Shown here: positions 8,368 through 14,690 of the stretch, piece by piece
Layout: every line of letters starts with the position of its first letter
Numbering within the stretch: the stretch's first letter is position 1
Assembly (NCBI GenBank): GCA_964584995.1
Contig: CAZPCA010000057.1
Coordinates: 1-16,052 of the forward strand
Length of the DNA: 16,052 bases
Reading direction: 5' to 3'
Source of the DNA: JAJTFW01 sp964584995
GTDB lineage: Bacteria > Bacteroidota > Bacteroidia > AKYH767-A > OLB10
Made by a program: the position numbers and the translations under genes
Notes under the pieces: model-generated
What the model was told of the DNA's origin: nothing
The model's database searches: none
What the model saw: only the letters and a program-made list of their open reading frames with translations

Positions 8368-9042
8368 CTACTGCGCACGCAGCTCGTCGAAGCTAAGGTT
8401 CCACAAGGGCCATTCGCGCCAGCCGTGGTAATCGAAATGCCACCATTCTGTGGGGAATATTTCAAACCCTCCCCATACCATGACCTCTTGCAGGATTTTT
8501 CGGTTCTGCCTTGCTGTTGGTCCCGCGAGGGAATCGTTGGCATGAGCCCTGGGGGAGAAATCATCGTATTCGGTAGGCATGATAAGAGGTTTACCCGTTG
8601 CGAGATCGTATAAACTCAGGTCCACTGCACAGCCACGGTTATGCCGCGAGCCTTTGGATGGATGCGCCACATACTCTTCGTCCTGTACCAACTCCCAGAA
8701 ACGCAGAGTGGCTGCATACGGTCTGTAGGCATCGAACAGCATGATTCCCAAGCCAACCTGCGAAAGACTATCGGCGACCCTGGCAAGGGCTTTAACGGCA
8801 GGACTCACGAGGTACGCTGCCGCATAGGGATATACACGTGTCTTCGTGAAATTATCGTCGGTGGCATAACGGATATCCAATCGCAGTCCGGGCACATTTC
8901 CCGCAAGCGGAACCAGGCGCCTGTCCTCTTCCAACAGACGGTACTCGTCAACCCTTCCTATATGCAGCGAATCGCCAAAAGCCCATGAAGGAAAAAATGT
9001 GGCACAGGCCAGCAATATCAATAACCAACATCTTTTTTTCAT
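8368..9042 (-). CDS. Exported D-alanyl-D-alanine dipeptidase (VanX/DdpX family, peptidase M15D)
   Basis: This 224-residue zinc dipeptidase splits D-Ala-D-Ala. A signal peptide occupies about 1-23 (MKKRCWLLILLACATFF, then a polar stretch), so it works in the periplasm, unlike cytoplasmic VanX of resistant enterococci. The zinc site is complete: SRHNRGCAVDLSLY supplies H134 and D141 (VanX H116 and D123), and EWWHF supplies E199 and H202 (VanX E181 and H184). R107 in FDAYRPYAA matches VanX R71. The segment between R107 and H134 is 18 residues shorter than in VanX. It is the third gene of an operon: its ATG overlaps the stop of the DUF2752 gene as ATGA. The likely role is turnover or scavenging of peptidoglycan dipeptide. 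With no vanH, vanA or regulator nearby, glycopeptide resistance is not implied. Confidence 0.93.
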   Translation of the reverse strand: MKKRCWLLILLACATFFPSWAFGDSLHIGRVDEYRLLEEDRRLVPLAGNVPGLRLDIRYATDDNFTKTRVYPYAAAYLVSPAVKALARVADSLSQVGLGIMLFDAYRPYAATLRFWELVQDEEYVAHPSKGSRHNRGCAVDLSLYDLATGKPLIMPTEYDDFSPRAHANDSLAGPTARQNRKILQEVMVWGGFEIFPTEWWHFDYHGWREWPLWNLSFDELRAQ

Positions 9043-9437
9043 GAGGGTTCAGAAGAGCTTTCATTATCATTTATCGCATTGTTCGATGCGTGTACGTTCA
9101 AGCTGCGGTATATTTTCAACACTTCGCTCAACCACACGTACACCAATAGTGGCAAAACAACAAATGAAAGAGGATTGTATGCTAAAGCGGCGTCCGTATC
9201 GAGATGAATCAGGTGTTGTATGGCCCGTGTCATTCCGCAGCCAGGACAACTGATATCCAGCAGGAGCCTGGAAAGGCAAATGGTCTGTCCTGAGTCAAAG
9301 AATCCGGCGGGAAGTGCAAACACAATTAACGGCGCAACAAACATCACCAACAACTTCAGCAAGAGCCCCCGTCTTTGCCAATCGGAAAACCGAAAGAATC
9401 TGCGGCCCAGGTGAGACGAAGCCGTCAATACATCCAT
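9039..9437 (-). CDS. DUF2752 membrane protein
   Basis: This 132-residue protein has two predicted membrane helices (about 25-46 and 86-108). Between them is the DUF2752 signature CPGCGMTRA (64-72), followed after a short helix by the conserved NPL (89-91 region). Two cysteines three residues apart next to Gly and Arg suggest a metal or redox site, but the family has no established function. Its start overlaps the end of the DUF6150-like gene by 13 bases, and its TGA overlaps the dipeptidase ATG, so translation of the three is probably coupled. The C-terminal 20 residues are Asn/Ser/Glu-rich and look disordered. Confidence 0.88.
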   Translation of the reverse strand: MDVLTASSHLGRRFFRFSDWQRRGLLLKLLVMFVAPLIVFALPAGFFDSGQTICLSRLLLDISCPGCGMTRAIQHLIHLDTDAALAYNPLSFVVLPLLVYVWLSEVLKIYRSLNVHASNNAINDNESSSEPS

Positions 9438-9763
9438 TGCTTTTTCGACTTGTTCACCCAGCCTGCCTGATTCGGATAATCAACGAAAAATATTTTCAGG
9501 TCGGCCTGGTTTTCATATTCCACGAAAAATATTTTTTTGGAAGACTGGTTGGCGTATTTAGTGAAGAACCAACGTCCATCGTTGCCGGTAGCCTGGTTAT
9601 CGTATTTCACCTTGTATACCTTCAGGTCGGCCTGGTTTTGATACTTCACCACGAAGACCTTGACATCCGCCTGATTGGCGTAGTCTGCAGAAAACACTTT
9701 TTGAGCGCAAAGGTTGGTTGAACCAAGCAGGACGGAACACAAAAGGATGAGTACAGCTTTCAT
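9425..9763 (-). CDS. Small secreted repeat protein (DUF6150-like)
   Basis: This 112-residue exported protein has a signal peptide over residues 1-20 (MKAVLILLCSVLLGS, with likely cleavage after NLCA). The whole mature chain is six copies of a 13-residue unit, K-[VI]-[FY]-x-[VA]-x-Y-x-N-Q-A-D-[LV], over about 22-100, followed by GW and a basic tail. Unit 3 ends in a short GNDG insertion. Alternating aromatic and aliphatic residues suggest a beta-solenoid or beta-sheet-rich small domain. The pattern resembles DUF6150 proteins of Bacteroidota (YxNQAD or YxSEAD repeats ending in AGW), whose function is unknown. It is the first gene of the operon with the DUF2752 protein and the dipeptidase. The Cys at 19 is not in a good lipobox, so a soluble periplasmic or surface protein is more likely than a lipoprotein. 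The family name is from memory of the pattern. Confidence 0.8.
   Translation of the reverse strand: MKAVLILLCSVLLGSTNLCAQKVFSADYANQADVKVFVVKYQNQADLKVYKVKYDNQATGNDGRWFFTKYANQSSKKIFFVEYENQADLKIFFVDYPNQAGWVNKSKKQWMY
9464..9700 (-). repeat. Six 13-residue coding repeats
   Basis: The repeats encode residues 22-100 of the DUF6150-like protein. Some units remain nearly identical in DNA. TTCAGGTCGGCCTGGTTTT occurs exactly at 9495-9513 and 9621-9639, 126 bases (42 codons) apart. ACGAAAAATATTTT occurs exactly at 9483-9496 and 9532-9545. This suggests duplication within the gene more recent than the repeats of the large secreted protein, or strong codon-level constraint. Confidence 0.85.
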
Positions 9764-9802
9764 TGATTTCGTATAGCCACTTATCTATAGTTGACCATAC
9801 CC

Positions 9803-9833
9803 CAAATGTCGGGAATTTTCCGTGTGTTACAAA
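9803..9833 (-). promoter_or_regulatory. Candidate promoter of the DUF6150-like/DUF2752/dipeptidase operon
   Basis: On the minus strand a TTTG (9830-9833) is followed by a 19-base spacer and GACATTTG (9803-9810), one mismatch from TAnnTTTG. Both elements and their spacing fit the Bacteroidota -33/-7 arrangement. Transcription would begin near 9797-9800, about 35 bases before the ATG at 9763, so unlike several other genes here this operon would have a normal leader. Confidence 0.45.
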
Positions 9834-9874
9834 CGGATATCAATGCTATGGTAAAATGGGGCTTATTTATTTTT

Positions 9875-10324
9875 TCAAAGTGCAATACCCAAAGGAATAT
9901 ACATAAAAATCAAGGTGACAGCAGTGGTAATCAGATTGGATTTCAGGAAGGGGACAAACAGCGTTGTCTTTTTTTCCTTTTCCTTGAGGGCCCAAAGAAA
10001 AAAGGGATACTCTACGAAAACAGTTACGGAAAAGGCTACCAGGATCCGGTACGATATCTGCCAGAAATTTTCTGTGCTCAGCGCGAAAGTGTCCAGCAAG
10101 GAAGGCAACCCTATGCTTCCCATCGTTGCATAGGGGATAATATAGGAGCCAATGAATACAGACATTATGTTTGCCAGCAGTAGCTTTCCATAGCTTAGGC
10201 TGAAACCATAATCCACCATAATGGCGCGCTCCAGAAATGCGGCGAATAGATTATAGATGAACAGGTGAATAGCGCCCAGCATCCAAAAAAGCGCTATCGC
10301 ATTGGCGATTACAAGGAGGGACAT
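9875..10324 (-). CDS. Four-helix integral membrane protein, family not recognised
   Basis: This 149-residue protein has four predicted membrane segments at about 6-30, 47-66, 90-112 and 128-148, separated by short charged loops (KEKEKK before the last helix). I do not recognise a catalytic or transport motif. A YPFFLW motif ends helix 3 and a PLGIAL sequence ends the protein. It begins 18 bases after the stop of the beta-barrel-like lipoprotein gene, so the two are probably co-transcribed and may act together in the envelope. The coding sequence is visibly more AT-rich than rnr or glnS. The protein is probably genuine, given the clean hydrophobic pattern and its operon position. No function is assigned. 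Confidence 0.75.
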   Translation of the reverse strand: MSLLVIANAIALFWMLGAIHLFIYNLFAAFLERAIMVDYGFSLSYGKLLLANIMSVFIGSYIIPYATMGSIGLPSLLDTFALSTENFWQISYRILVAFSVTVFVEYPFFLWALKEKEKKTTLFVPFLKSNLITTAVTLIFMYIPLGIAL

Positions 10325-10342
10325 GGCTTGACCGTTAAAACC

Positions 10343-11113
10343 CTATTTAGTAGTGGCTGCTTTATCGTCATTGAACCGTTCAGCGATTCGGACAATAAGC
10401 CCTATCCCGGCATACCCTTCATCAAAAGATGCCTGCTTTGCACCCTGAGATGAACTCAGTCCCACCTGCACCTGTAGTTTGATGTACTTCCATCCTCCCC
10501 GTAGGGTGAGTCCCGGTTCAAAGAGCAAATAACCACTGTTTCTTTCGAGTTTGTCGAGCGATTGAAGCTCGTACTCGGGTATCTGCCCGTTTTTTTCAAT
10601 GTCACGAAATGTCAGGTAACATATCCTTGTAGACACGCCCGCTTCAAAGCCATGGAAAACGATACCCACACCGGGTTGTATAAAGTACCTGTTCATCTTC
10701 ATGTCGGAGGAGATGTTATAGCCGTATTCGTGGTGCTGCCTTCCTGTACCGCCTCCTGCATATACCTCGAAGCTTCCGCGTTTCGCCAGGGGCCTGTAAT
10801 ATCCCGCTGCCAGTTCGAATCCGCTGCCGTATCCGCTTTCGTACTCCATCTCGTCAGCATCGGATTTCACGTTGACGAAATTGGCCATCACGGCAATGTT
10901 CTTGTCAAAAGCGGCTGCGGCCTGTAAGTTGAAAGCCGATAGATTCTCAAACAAACCACCGCCGGTCGCAGTAGACGTACTGATGGCTACCTCACCCTTT
11001 TCACGAAACATCGGCATGTTATGGCCGTTAGGAACATAATAATAGTGGTTGCAACCCGCCAGAAATAGAGCAGGAACAAACAATAGCAATGACTGCAGTG
11101 TTTTCTTTATCAT
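10343..11113 (-). CDS. Outer-membrane-type lipoprotein, beta-barrel-like
   Basis: This 256-residue lipoprotein has a classic signal II sequence, LFLAGC, with the lipidated Cys at 21 directly followed by NHYYY. The rest alternates short amphipathic strands with Gly-rich turns (AGYYRPLAKRG, EVYAGGGTGRQHH, YFIQPGVGIVFHG, GYAGIGLIVRI). This resembles small outer-membrane beta-barrel proteins. The combination of a lipid anchor with a barrel-like body is frequent among uncharacterised Bacteroidota proteins. No enzyme motif is seen. It is the first gene of a probable two-gene unit with the four-helix membrane protein. The ATG at 11113 is preceded by a one-mismatch -7 box 19 bases upstream. Confidence 0.8.
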   Translation of the reverse strand: MIKKTLQSLLLFVPALFLAGCNHYYYVPNGHNMPMFREKGEVAISTSTATGGGLFENLSAFNLQAAAAFDKNIAVMANFVNVKSDADEMEYESGYGSGFELAAGYYRPLAKRGSFEVYAGGGTGRQHHEYGYNISSDMKMNRYFIQPGVGIVFHGFEAGVSTRICYLTFRDIEKNGQIPEYELQSLDKLERNSGYLLFEPGLTLRGGWKYIKLQVQVGLSSSQGAKQASFDEGYAGIGLIVRIAERFNDDKAATTK

Positions 11114-11132
11114 GTTGGACGAATTATGATAA

Positions 11133-11140
11133 CGAATGTA
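11133..11140 (-). promoter_or_regulatory. Weak -7 box upstream of the lipoprotein gene
   Basis: The minus strand reads TACATTCG, one mismatch from TAnnTTTG, 19 bases before the ATG at 11113. No TTG is seen at the proper distance upstream, so this is a low-confidence candidate. Confidence 0.25.
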
Positions 11141-11200
11141 CTGCGGAATTTTGCCCGTCTCTGCTATTTAAAAAGGATCATTAAATGGCCTAAGGAATGT

Positions 11201-11220
11201 TGACCGGATGCATGACCGGA
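11201..11220. repeat. Paired direct repeat TGACCGGA in the intergenic gap
   Basis: TGACCGGA occurs at 11201-11208 and again at 11213-11220, one 12-base step apart. The second copy lies inside a small hairpin, ATGAC-CGGA-GTCAT (11212-11225). The pair sits about 90 bases ahead of the lipoprotein start and just after the OsmC stop, so it could be a protein-binding site or part of a weak terminator. Chance is not excluded. Confidence 0.35.
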
Positions 11221-11246
11221 GTCATACAAAAAATATAAAAACGCTT

Positions 11247-11726
11247 TTATTCCGGTGTATTCACCCCGATCACCGCACGGTGTCTGACCGGAAAATTGCA
11301 GGAGTTGGCCATGAAACATTTCTCATGGGCTTTTTCGTGAAGTGATGCCGCCAGTGGCAGCATGCTTGCCTCACTCACTTCCACATAAGGATGAAGGTCT
11401 ACTCCGGTGAACCTGCCGGACCCGTCGCTGTTCTGCTCGAGTATCCCTTCGGGGTGATCGACGTAGGAAGTAACGATGACACCGGCATCCGCGCAGAGGT
11501 GCAGGTACCATAACATATGGCAGGAAGCAATGGAGGTCAGAAAGAAATCCTCCGGATTGTGCAAAGATCCATCGCCGCGAAAAGGGACATCCGAAGAACA
11601 GAACAGTTCCGGCTTTCCCTGGATCTTGACCGTATGGTTCCGCGTATAATCGGCATAACCGCTCGTGCCAGAGCCCTGATTGCCGGTCCAGGAGATGGTA
11701 GCGCTGTAATGGTGATTCTTTTGCAT
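11247..11726 (-). CDS. OsmC/Ohr-family peroxiredoxin-like protein
   Basis: This 159-residue cytoplasmic protein belongs to the OsmC family, whose members reduce organic hydroperoxides with a pair of cysteines. The family core is present: NPEDFFLTSIASCHM places the peroxidatic Cys at 69 on the long central helix with E59 before it, and HEKCFMANSCNFPV places the second conserved Cys at 137. The opening Tyr/Trp strand and Gly-rich loop also fit. It differs from a minimal OsmC by extra cysteines at 43, 78 and 143. It appears to be single-gene: the gap to the binding-protein gene upstream is 36 bases, and 133 bases follow before the lipoprotein gene. The natural peroxide substrate is unknown. Confidence 0.88.
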   Translation of the reverse strand: MQKNHHYSATISWTGNQGSGTSGYADYTRNHTVKIQGKPELFCSSDVPFRGDGSLHNPEDFFLTSIASCHMLWYLHLCADAGVIVTSYVDHPEGILEQNSDGSGRFTGVDLHPYVEVSEASMLPLAASLHEKAHEKCFMANSCNFPVRHRAVIGVNTPE

Positions 11727-11762
11727 GTGGGCTAAACTACCAATGAAATGTACTTATGTTGA

Positions 11763-12974
11763 CTACTGCGAAGTGCCTACAAAAACCCAGCTGTATGCAC
11801 CGCCGTTATTCTGCAGACCCCAGTAGTCAAAAGTGCCGTTGGACCTGTCTCCTTTGTCGTTTAATAGAATGCTGCCGGTGGCACCGCTGTAAAAACCGGT
11901 TTGTGCCATGAAACTGTTACGGAGGTTCGCTCCAATCGGCGGTACGCCTCCGGAGGCCTCGATGGAGCGGGCCATCACCCATACGGCATCGTAGGCCGCC
12001 AGCGCAAAGGCATCGGGCTGTTGTCCGCAACGGGATTGAATGGCGGCACGCAAAGGCTGCCATTTGGATTGCGCGGAAGTTGGCAGCCCGAATTCGGGAG
12101 AATAAAAAGATGTAGCAACAGCGAATGAACAGGCGGTGGTATCGGTGAGCAAAGCCGCACTCCTGATGAATCCGTCGCCTCCGTACCAGTGTACACTTTG
12201 CAGCAGACTATCGCCCGCCGCCTGATGGAACAACAACACAGCCTCGTCGAATGAAGCCAGGTAAACACCGACATTGGCTATACCGTGCACAGCGGCCAGC
12301 GTGGTGATACGTGTCTTGATGTCGTTGAGCACAGTCGTGAAATCAGTAGTTGTGGTAGGATAAGCCACAAGGTTTTCTGTTGTCCCTCCCAGTGCCTGGA
12401 AAGATCCTTTAACGGCATTCTGCAATCCGACATTGCCGGCATCGTCCCGCGCCACGGTGACGAGCCCTCGCTTTCCTTCGTTGTAGATGGACCGCGCCAG
12501 CGCTGCTCCTTCAATGGCGTCACCGGGACAATAGCGGAAAATAGCATCGAGTTTGATGGCGAGTGTACTGGCGGTGCTACCCTGGCTCACAACGAGCATA
12601 TCGCTGCTATCGGCGAAAGACTTCACAGCTGATACTTCTGCACTGGACTGCGGTCCCACCACCATGCGGATACCACTATTCCAGGCAGATTGTATGGCCT
12701 GCAGCGCCTTGAGCGTGTCGAGTTGTGTGTCATAGACACTGGCTGAAAAACGAAACGGAATGTCGCGTGCTTCGAAATCACTGTTGATCTCCTCTACCGC
12801 AATCTCGATGGCGGCTTTTGATGTGATGCCGAGTGAGGACCAATTGCCGGTGAGCGAAAAAAGACCTGCAACAGGAATGGTTTCATAAGACTGCTTTTCT
12901 TTCCGGCACGACGATCCCGTGATCATCAGGAGCAGTGCTGCCGCAAAAAGTAAAGAGTGGATGTTCCGTCGCAT
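11763..12974 (-). CDS. Periplasmic binding protein-like lipoprotein (LivJ type, Peripla_BP_6)
   Basis: This 403-residue protein has the two-lobed fold of branched-chain amino acid and amide receptor proteins of ABC importers. A hydrophobic signal sequence leads to SSC with Cys at 23, a somewhat relaxed lipobox but usual for this phylum. The fold opening IPVAGLFSLTGNWSSLG, the helix AAIEIAVEEIN, the strand RMVVGPQSSAEV and the segment AAYDAVWVMARSI (about 30-380) are family hallmarks. It starts only 11 bases after the glnS stop, so it is almost certainly on the gltX-glnS transcript. No permease or ATPase gene is next to it, so it may serve a distant transporter or act as a sensor. The ligand is not readable from sequence. 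Confidence 0.87.
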   Translation of the reverse strand: MRRNIHSLLFAAALLLMITGSSCRKEKQSYETIPVAGLFSLTGNWSSLGITSKAAIEIAVEEINSDFEARDIPFRFSASVYDTQLDTLKALQAIQSAWNSGIRMVVGPQSSAEVSAVKSFADSSDMLVVSQGSTASTLAIKLDAIFRYCPGDAIEGAALARSIYNEGKRGLVTVARDDAGNVGLQNAVKGSFQALGGTTENLVAYPTTTTDFTTVLNDIKTRITTLAAVHGIANVGVYLASFDEAVLLFHQAAGDSLLQSVHWYGGDGFIRSAALLTDTTACSFAVATSFYSPEFGLPTSAQSKWQPLRAAIQSRCGQQPDAFALAAYDAVWVMARSIEASGGVPPIGANLRNSFMAQTGFYSGATGSILLNDKGDRSNGTFDYWGLQNNGGAYSWVFVGTSQ

Positions 12975-12985
12975 AAAGATGTTTT

Positions 12986-14650
12986 TTATTTCTCTGCCGG
13001 AGGGCTGAAGCTGTCCTTGAGCCCTACAGTGCGGTTGAATATAGGCTTGCCGGAAGTCGTTTCATAATCAGGTACGAAATACCCCTTACGTAAGAACTGG
13101 AAATAGGTGCCCGGTCTGGCTTCCTTCAATGAAGGCTCAACCATGGCCTTTTCGATCACCTGAAGGCTGTTCGGATTGATGTATGTTTTGAAATCGCCCT
13201 CTTCGGAAGAGGGGTCCTCGACGCTGAACAAACGGTCGTAGAGGCGTATCTCCGCCGGAACAGCATGTGGGGCACTGACCCAGTGTATAACTCCTTTGGG
13301 CGCCAAACCGCTGGTGTCCTGTCCGCTCTTGCTTTCGGGGAAATAACGGCAGCGCACTTCCGTAATGGTACCGTCAACCTCTTTTTCAAAACCGGTACAT
13401 TCCACGATGAAGGCACTTTTCAACCGGACCATTCGGCCGGGGCTGAGGCGGAAGAATTTCTTTGGAGCTTCTTCCATGAAATCTTCGCGTTCGATGTACA
13501 ACTCGCGGCCGAAGGGTATTTCCCGTGTTCCCGCATGCTCATCTTCCGGATTGTTGTCGGTGTGGAGCATTTCGCTCTGTCCCTCCGGATAATTTTCGAT
13601 GATGAGCCGAACAGGATCCAGCACAGCCATCGCCCTGATGGCGCGCTTGTTGAGATCCTCGCGCACGCAGAACTCGAGGAAACCGACATCGATAATGTTT
13701 TCCCGCCTGGCCACTCCTACGCGTTCGGCAAAATTGCGGATGCTCTCAGGCGTATAGCCGCGCCTGCGCAGTCCGGATATGGTGGGCATGCGTGGATCGT
13801 CCCAGCCGGAAACGTGTTTCTCCTGTACAAGCTGCAGCAGTTTGCGCTTGCTCATCACTGTGTAGTTCAGGTTGAGGCGTGCGAACTCATACTGGCGGCT
13901 GGGGTACAGTCCCAGTTTTTCGATGAACCACTCGTACAAAGGCTTGTGCACTTCAAATTCGAGGGTACAGATGGAATGGGTGATCTGTTCTATGGCATCG
14001 CTTTGTCCGTGTGCGAAATCGTACATCGGATAGATGCACCATTGGGTGCCGGTGCGGTGATGTGCTGTGTGTTTGATGCGGTAAAGGATGGGGTCCCTGA
14101 AATGCATGTTCGGCGAGGACATGTCTATCCTGGCGCGCAGTACTTTTTCTCCGTCTTTGAACTCGCCGTTCTTCATACGGGCAAAGAGAGAAAGGTTTTC
14201 ATCCACACTCCTGCTTCTGTAAGGACTGTCCTTACCGGGTTCGGTAGGTGTTCCCTTCATTGCTGCTATCTCTTCTGCTGAGCTGTCGTCCACATACGCC
14301 AGGCCCATGCTTATCAGTCGCTCAGCGAAGGTGTACAGTTGCGGAAAATAATCGGAGGCATACAACTCATTGGCCCATTCGAAACCGAGCCAGCGTATAT
14401 CGGCCTTGATGCTCTCCACATATTCGGTTTCTTCTTTTTCCGGATTGGTGTCGTCAAAACGCAGATTGGTTTTTCCGCCAAAGGCCTTTGCGAGTCCGAA
14501 ATTGACACAGATGGATTTGCTGTGTCCGATGTGCAGATAGCCATTGGGCTCCGGAGGGAAGCGGGTGAGTACGCGTCCTCCGTGTTTGCCGTTACGGATG
14601 TCTTCTGCAATGATTTCCTCGAGAAAATTCGGGCCTTTTTCTACTGACAT
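12986..14650 (-). CDS. glnS: Glutaminyl-tRNA synthetase
   Basis: This 554-residue class I aminoacyl-tRNA synthetase joins glutamine to tRNA-Gln in the cytoplasm. The HIGH motif is at 40-43 (PNGYLHIGHSKS), RFDDTNP at 64-70, and the KMSKS counterpart is VMSKR at 265-269. The two C-terminal anticodon-binding beta-barrels end in FNRTVGL, as in the E. coli enzyme, which has the same length. No YqeY-type or other extra domain is attached. The gene lies 40 bases after gltX. A TAnnTTTG box ends four bases before its ATG, so it may also be transcribed on its own. In this family bacterial GlnRS descends from a eukaryote-to-bacteria transfer, so a cell with this gene can charge tRNA-Gln directly. Confidence 0.97.
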   Translation of the reverse strand: MSVEKGPNFLEEIIAEDIRNGKHGGRVLTRFPPEPNGYLHIGHSKSICVNFGLAKAFGGKTNLRFDDTNPEKEETEYVESIKADIRWLGFEWANELYASDYFPQLYTFAERLISMGLAYVDDSSAEEIAAMKGTPTEPGKDSPYRSRSVDENLSLFARMKNGEFKDGEKVLRARIDMSSPNMHFRDPILYRIKHTAHHRTGTQWCIYPMYDFAHGQSDAIEQITHSICTLEFEVHKPLYEWFIEKLGLYPSRQYEFARLNLNYTVMSKRKLLQLVQEKHVSGWDDPRMPTISGLRRRGYTPESIRNFAERVGVARRENIIDVGFLEFCVREDLNKRAIRAMAVLDPVRLIIENYPEGQSEMLHTDNNPEDEHAGTREIPFGRELYIEREDFMEEAPKKFFRLSPGRMVRLKSAFIVECTGFEKEVDGTITEVRCRYFPESKSGQDTSGLAPKGVIHWVSAPHAVPAEIRLYDRLFSVEDPSSEEGDFKTYINPNSLQVIEKAMVEPSLKEARPGTYFQFLRKGYFVPDYETTSGKPIFNRTVGLKDSFSPPAEK

Positions 14651-14654
14651 GGTA

Positions 14655-14662
14655 CAAAGATA
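14655..14662 (-). promoter_or_regulatory. TAnnTTTG -7 box abutting the glnS start
   Basis: The minus strand reads TATCTTTG, an exact consensus match, followed by TACC and the glnS ATG. It falls inside the 40-base gtlX-glnS gap, so it may drive an internal, leaderless glnS and binding-protein transcript. No -33 TTG is visible at the right spacing. Confidence 0.5.
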
Positions 14663-14690
14663 ACACTCCCTGCGATTCCCCTTGGACGCA

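Noticed and set aside
8368..9042. Vancomycin resistance cluster suggested by the VanX-like protein
   Set aside because: There is no vanH, vanA-type ligase or two-component regulator. The protein has a signal peptide, which fits periplasmic dipeptide turnover, and the phylum is Gram-negative.
9464..9700. Short repeats that could be taken for a CRISPR array
   Set aside because: The repeats are in frame, encode a regular protein motif inside a gene with a signal peptide, and lack CRISPR-length repeats with unique spacers. No cas gene is present.
13265..14281. Long plus-strand open frame of 338 codons opposite glnS
   Set aside because: It lies wholly antisense to a clear glutaminyl-tRNA synthetase and its translation shows no recognisable domain. 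Long antisense frames are common opposite GC-rich coding sequence.
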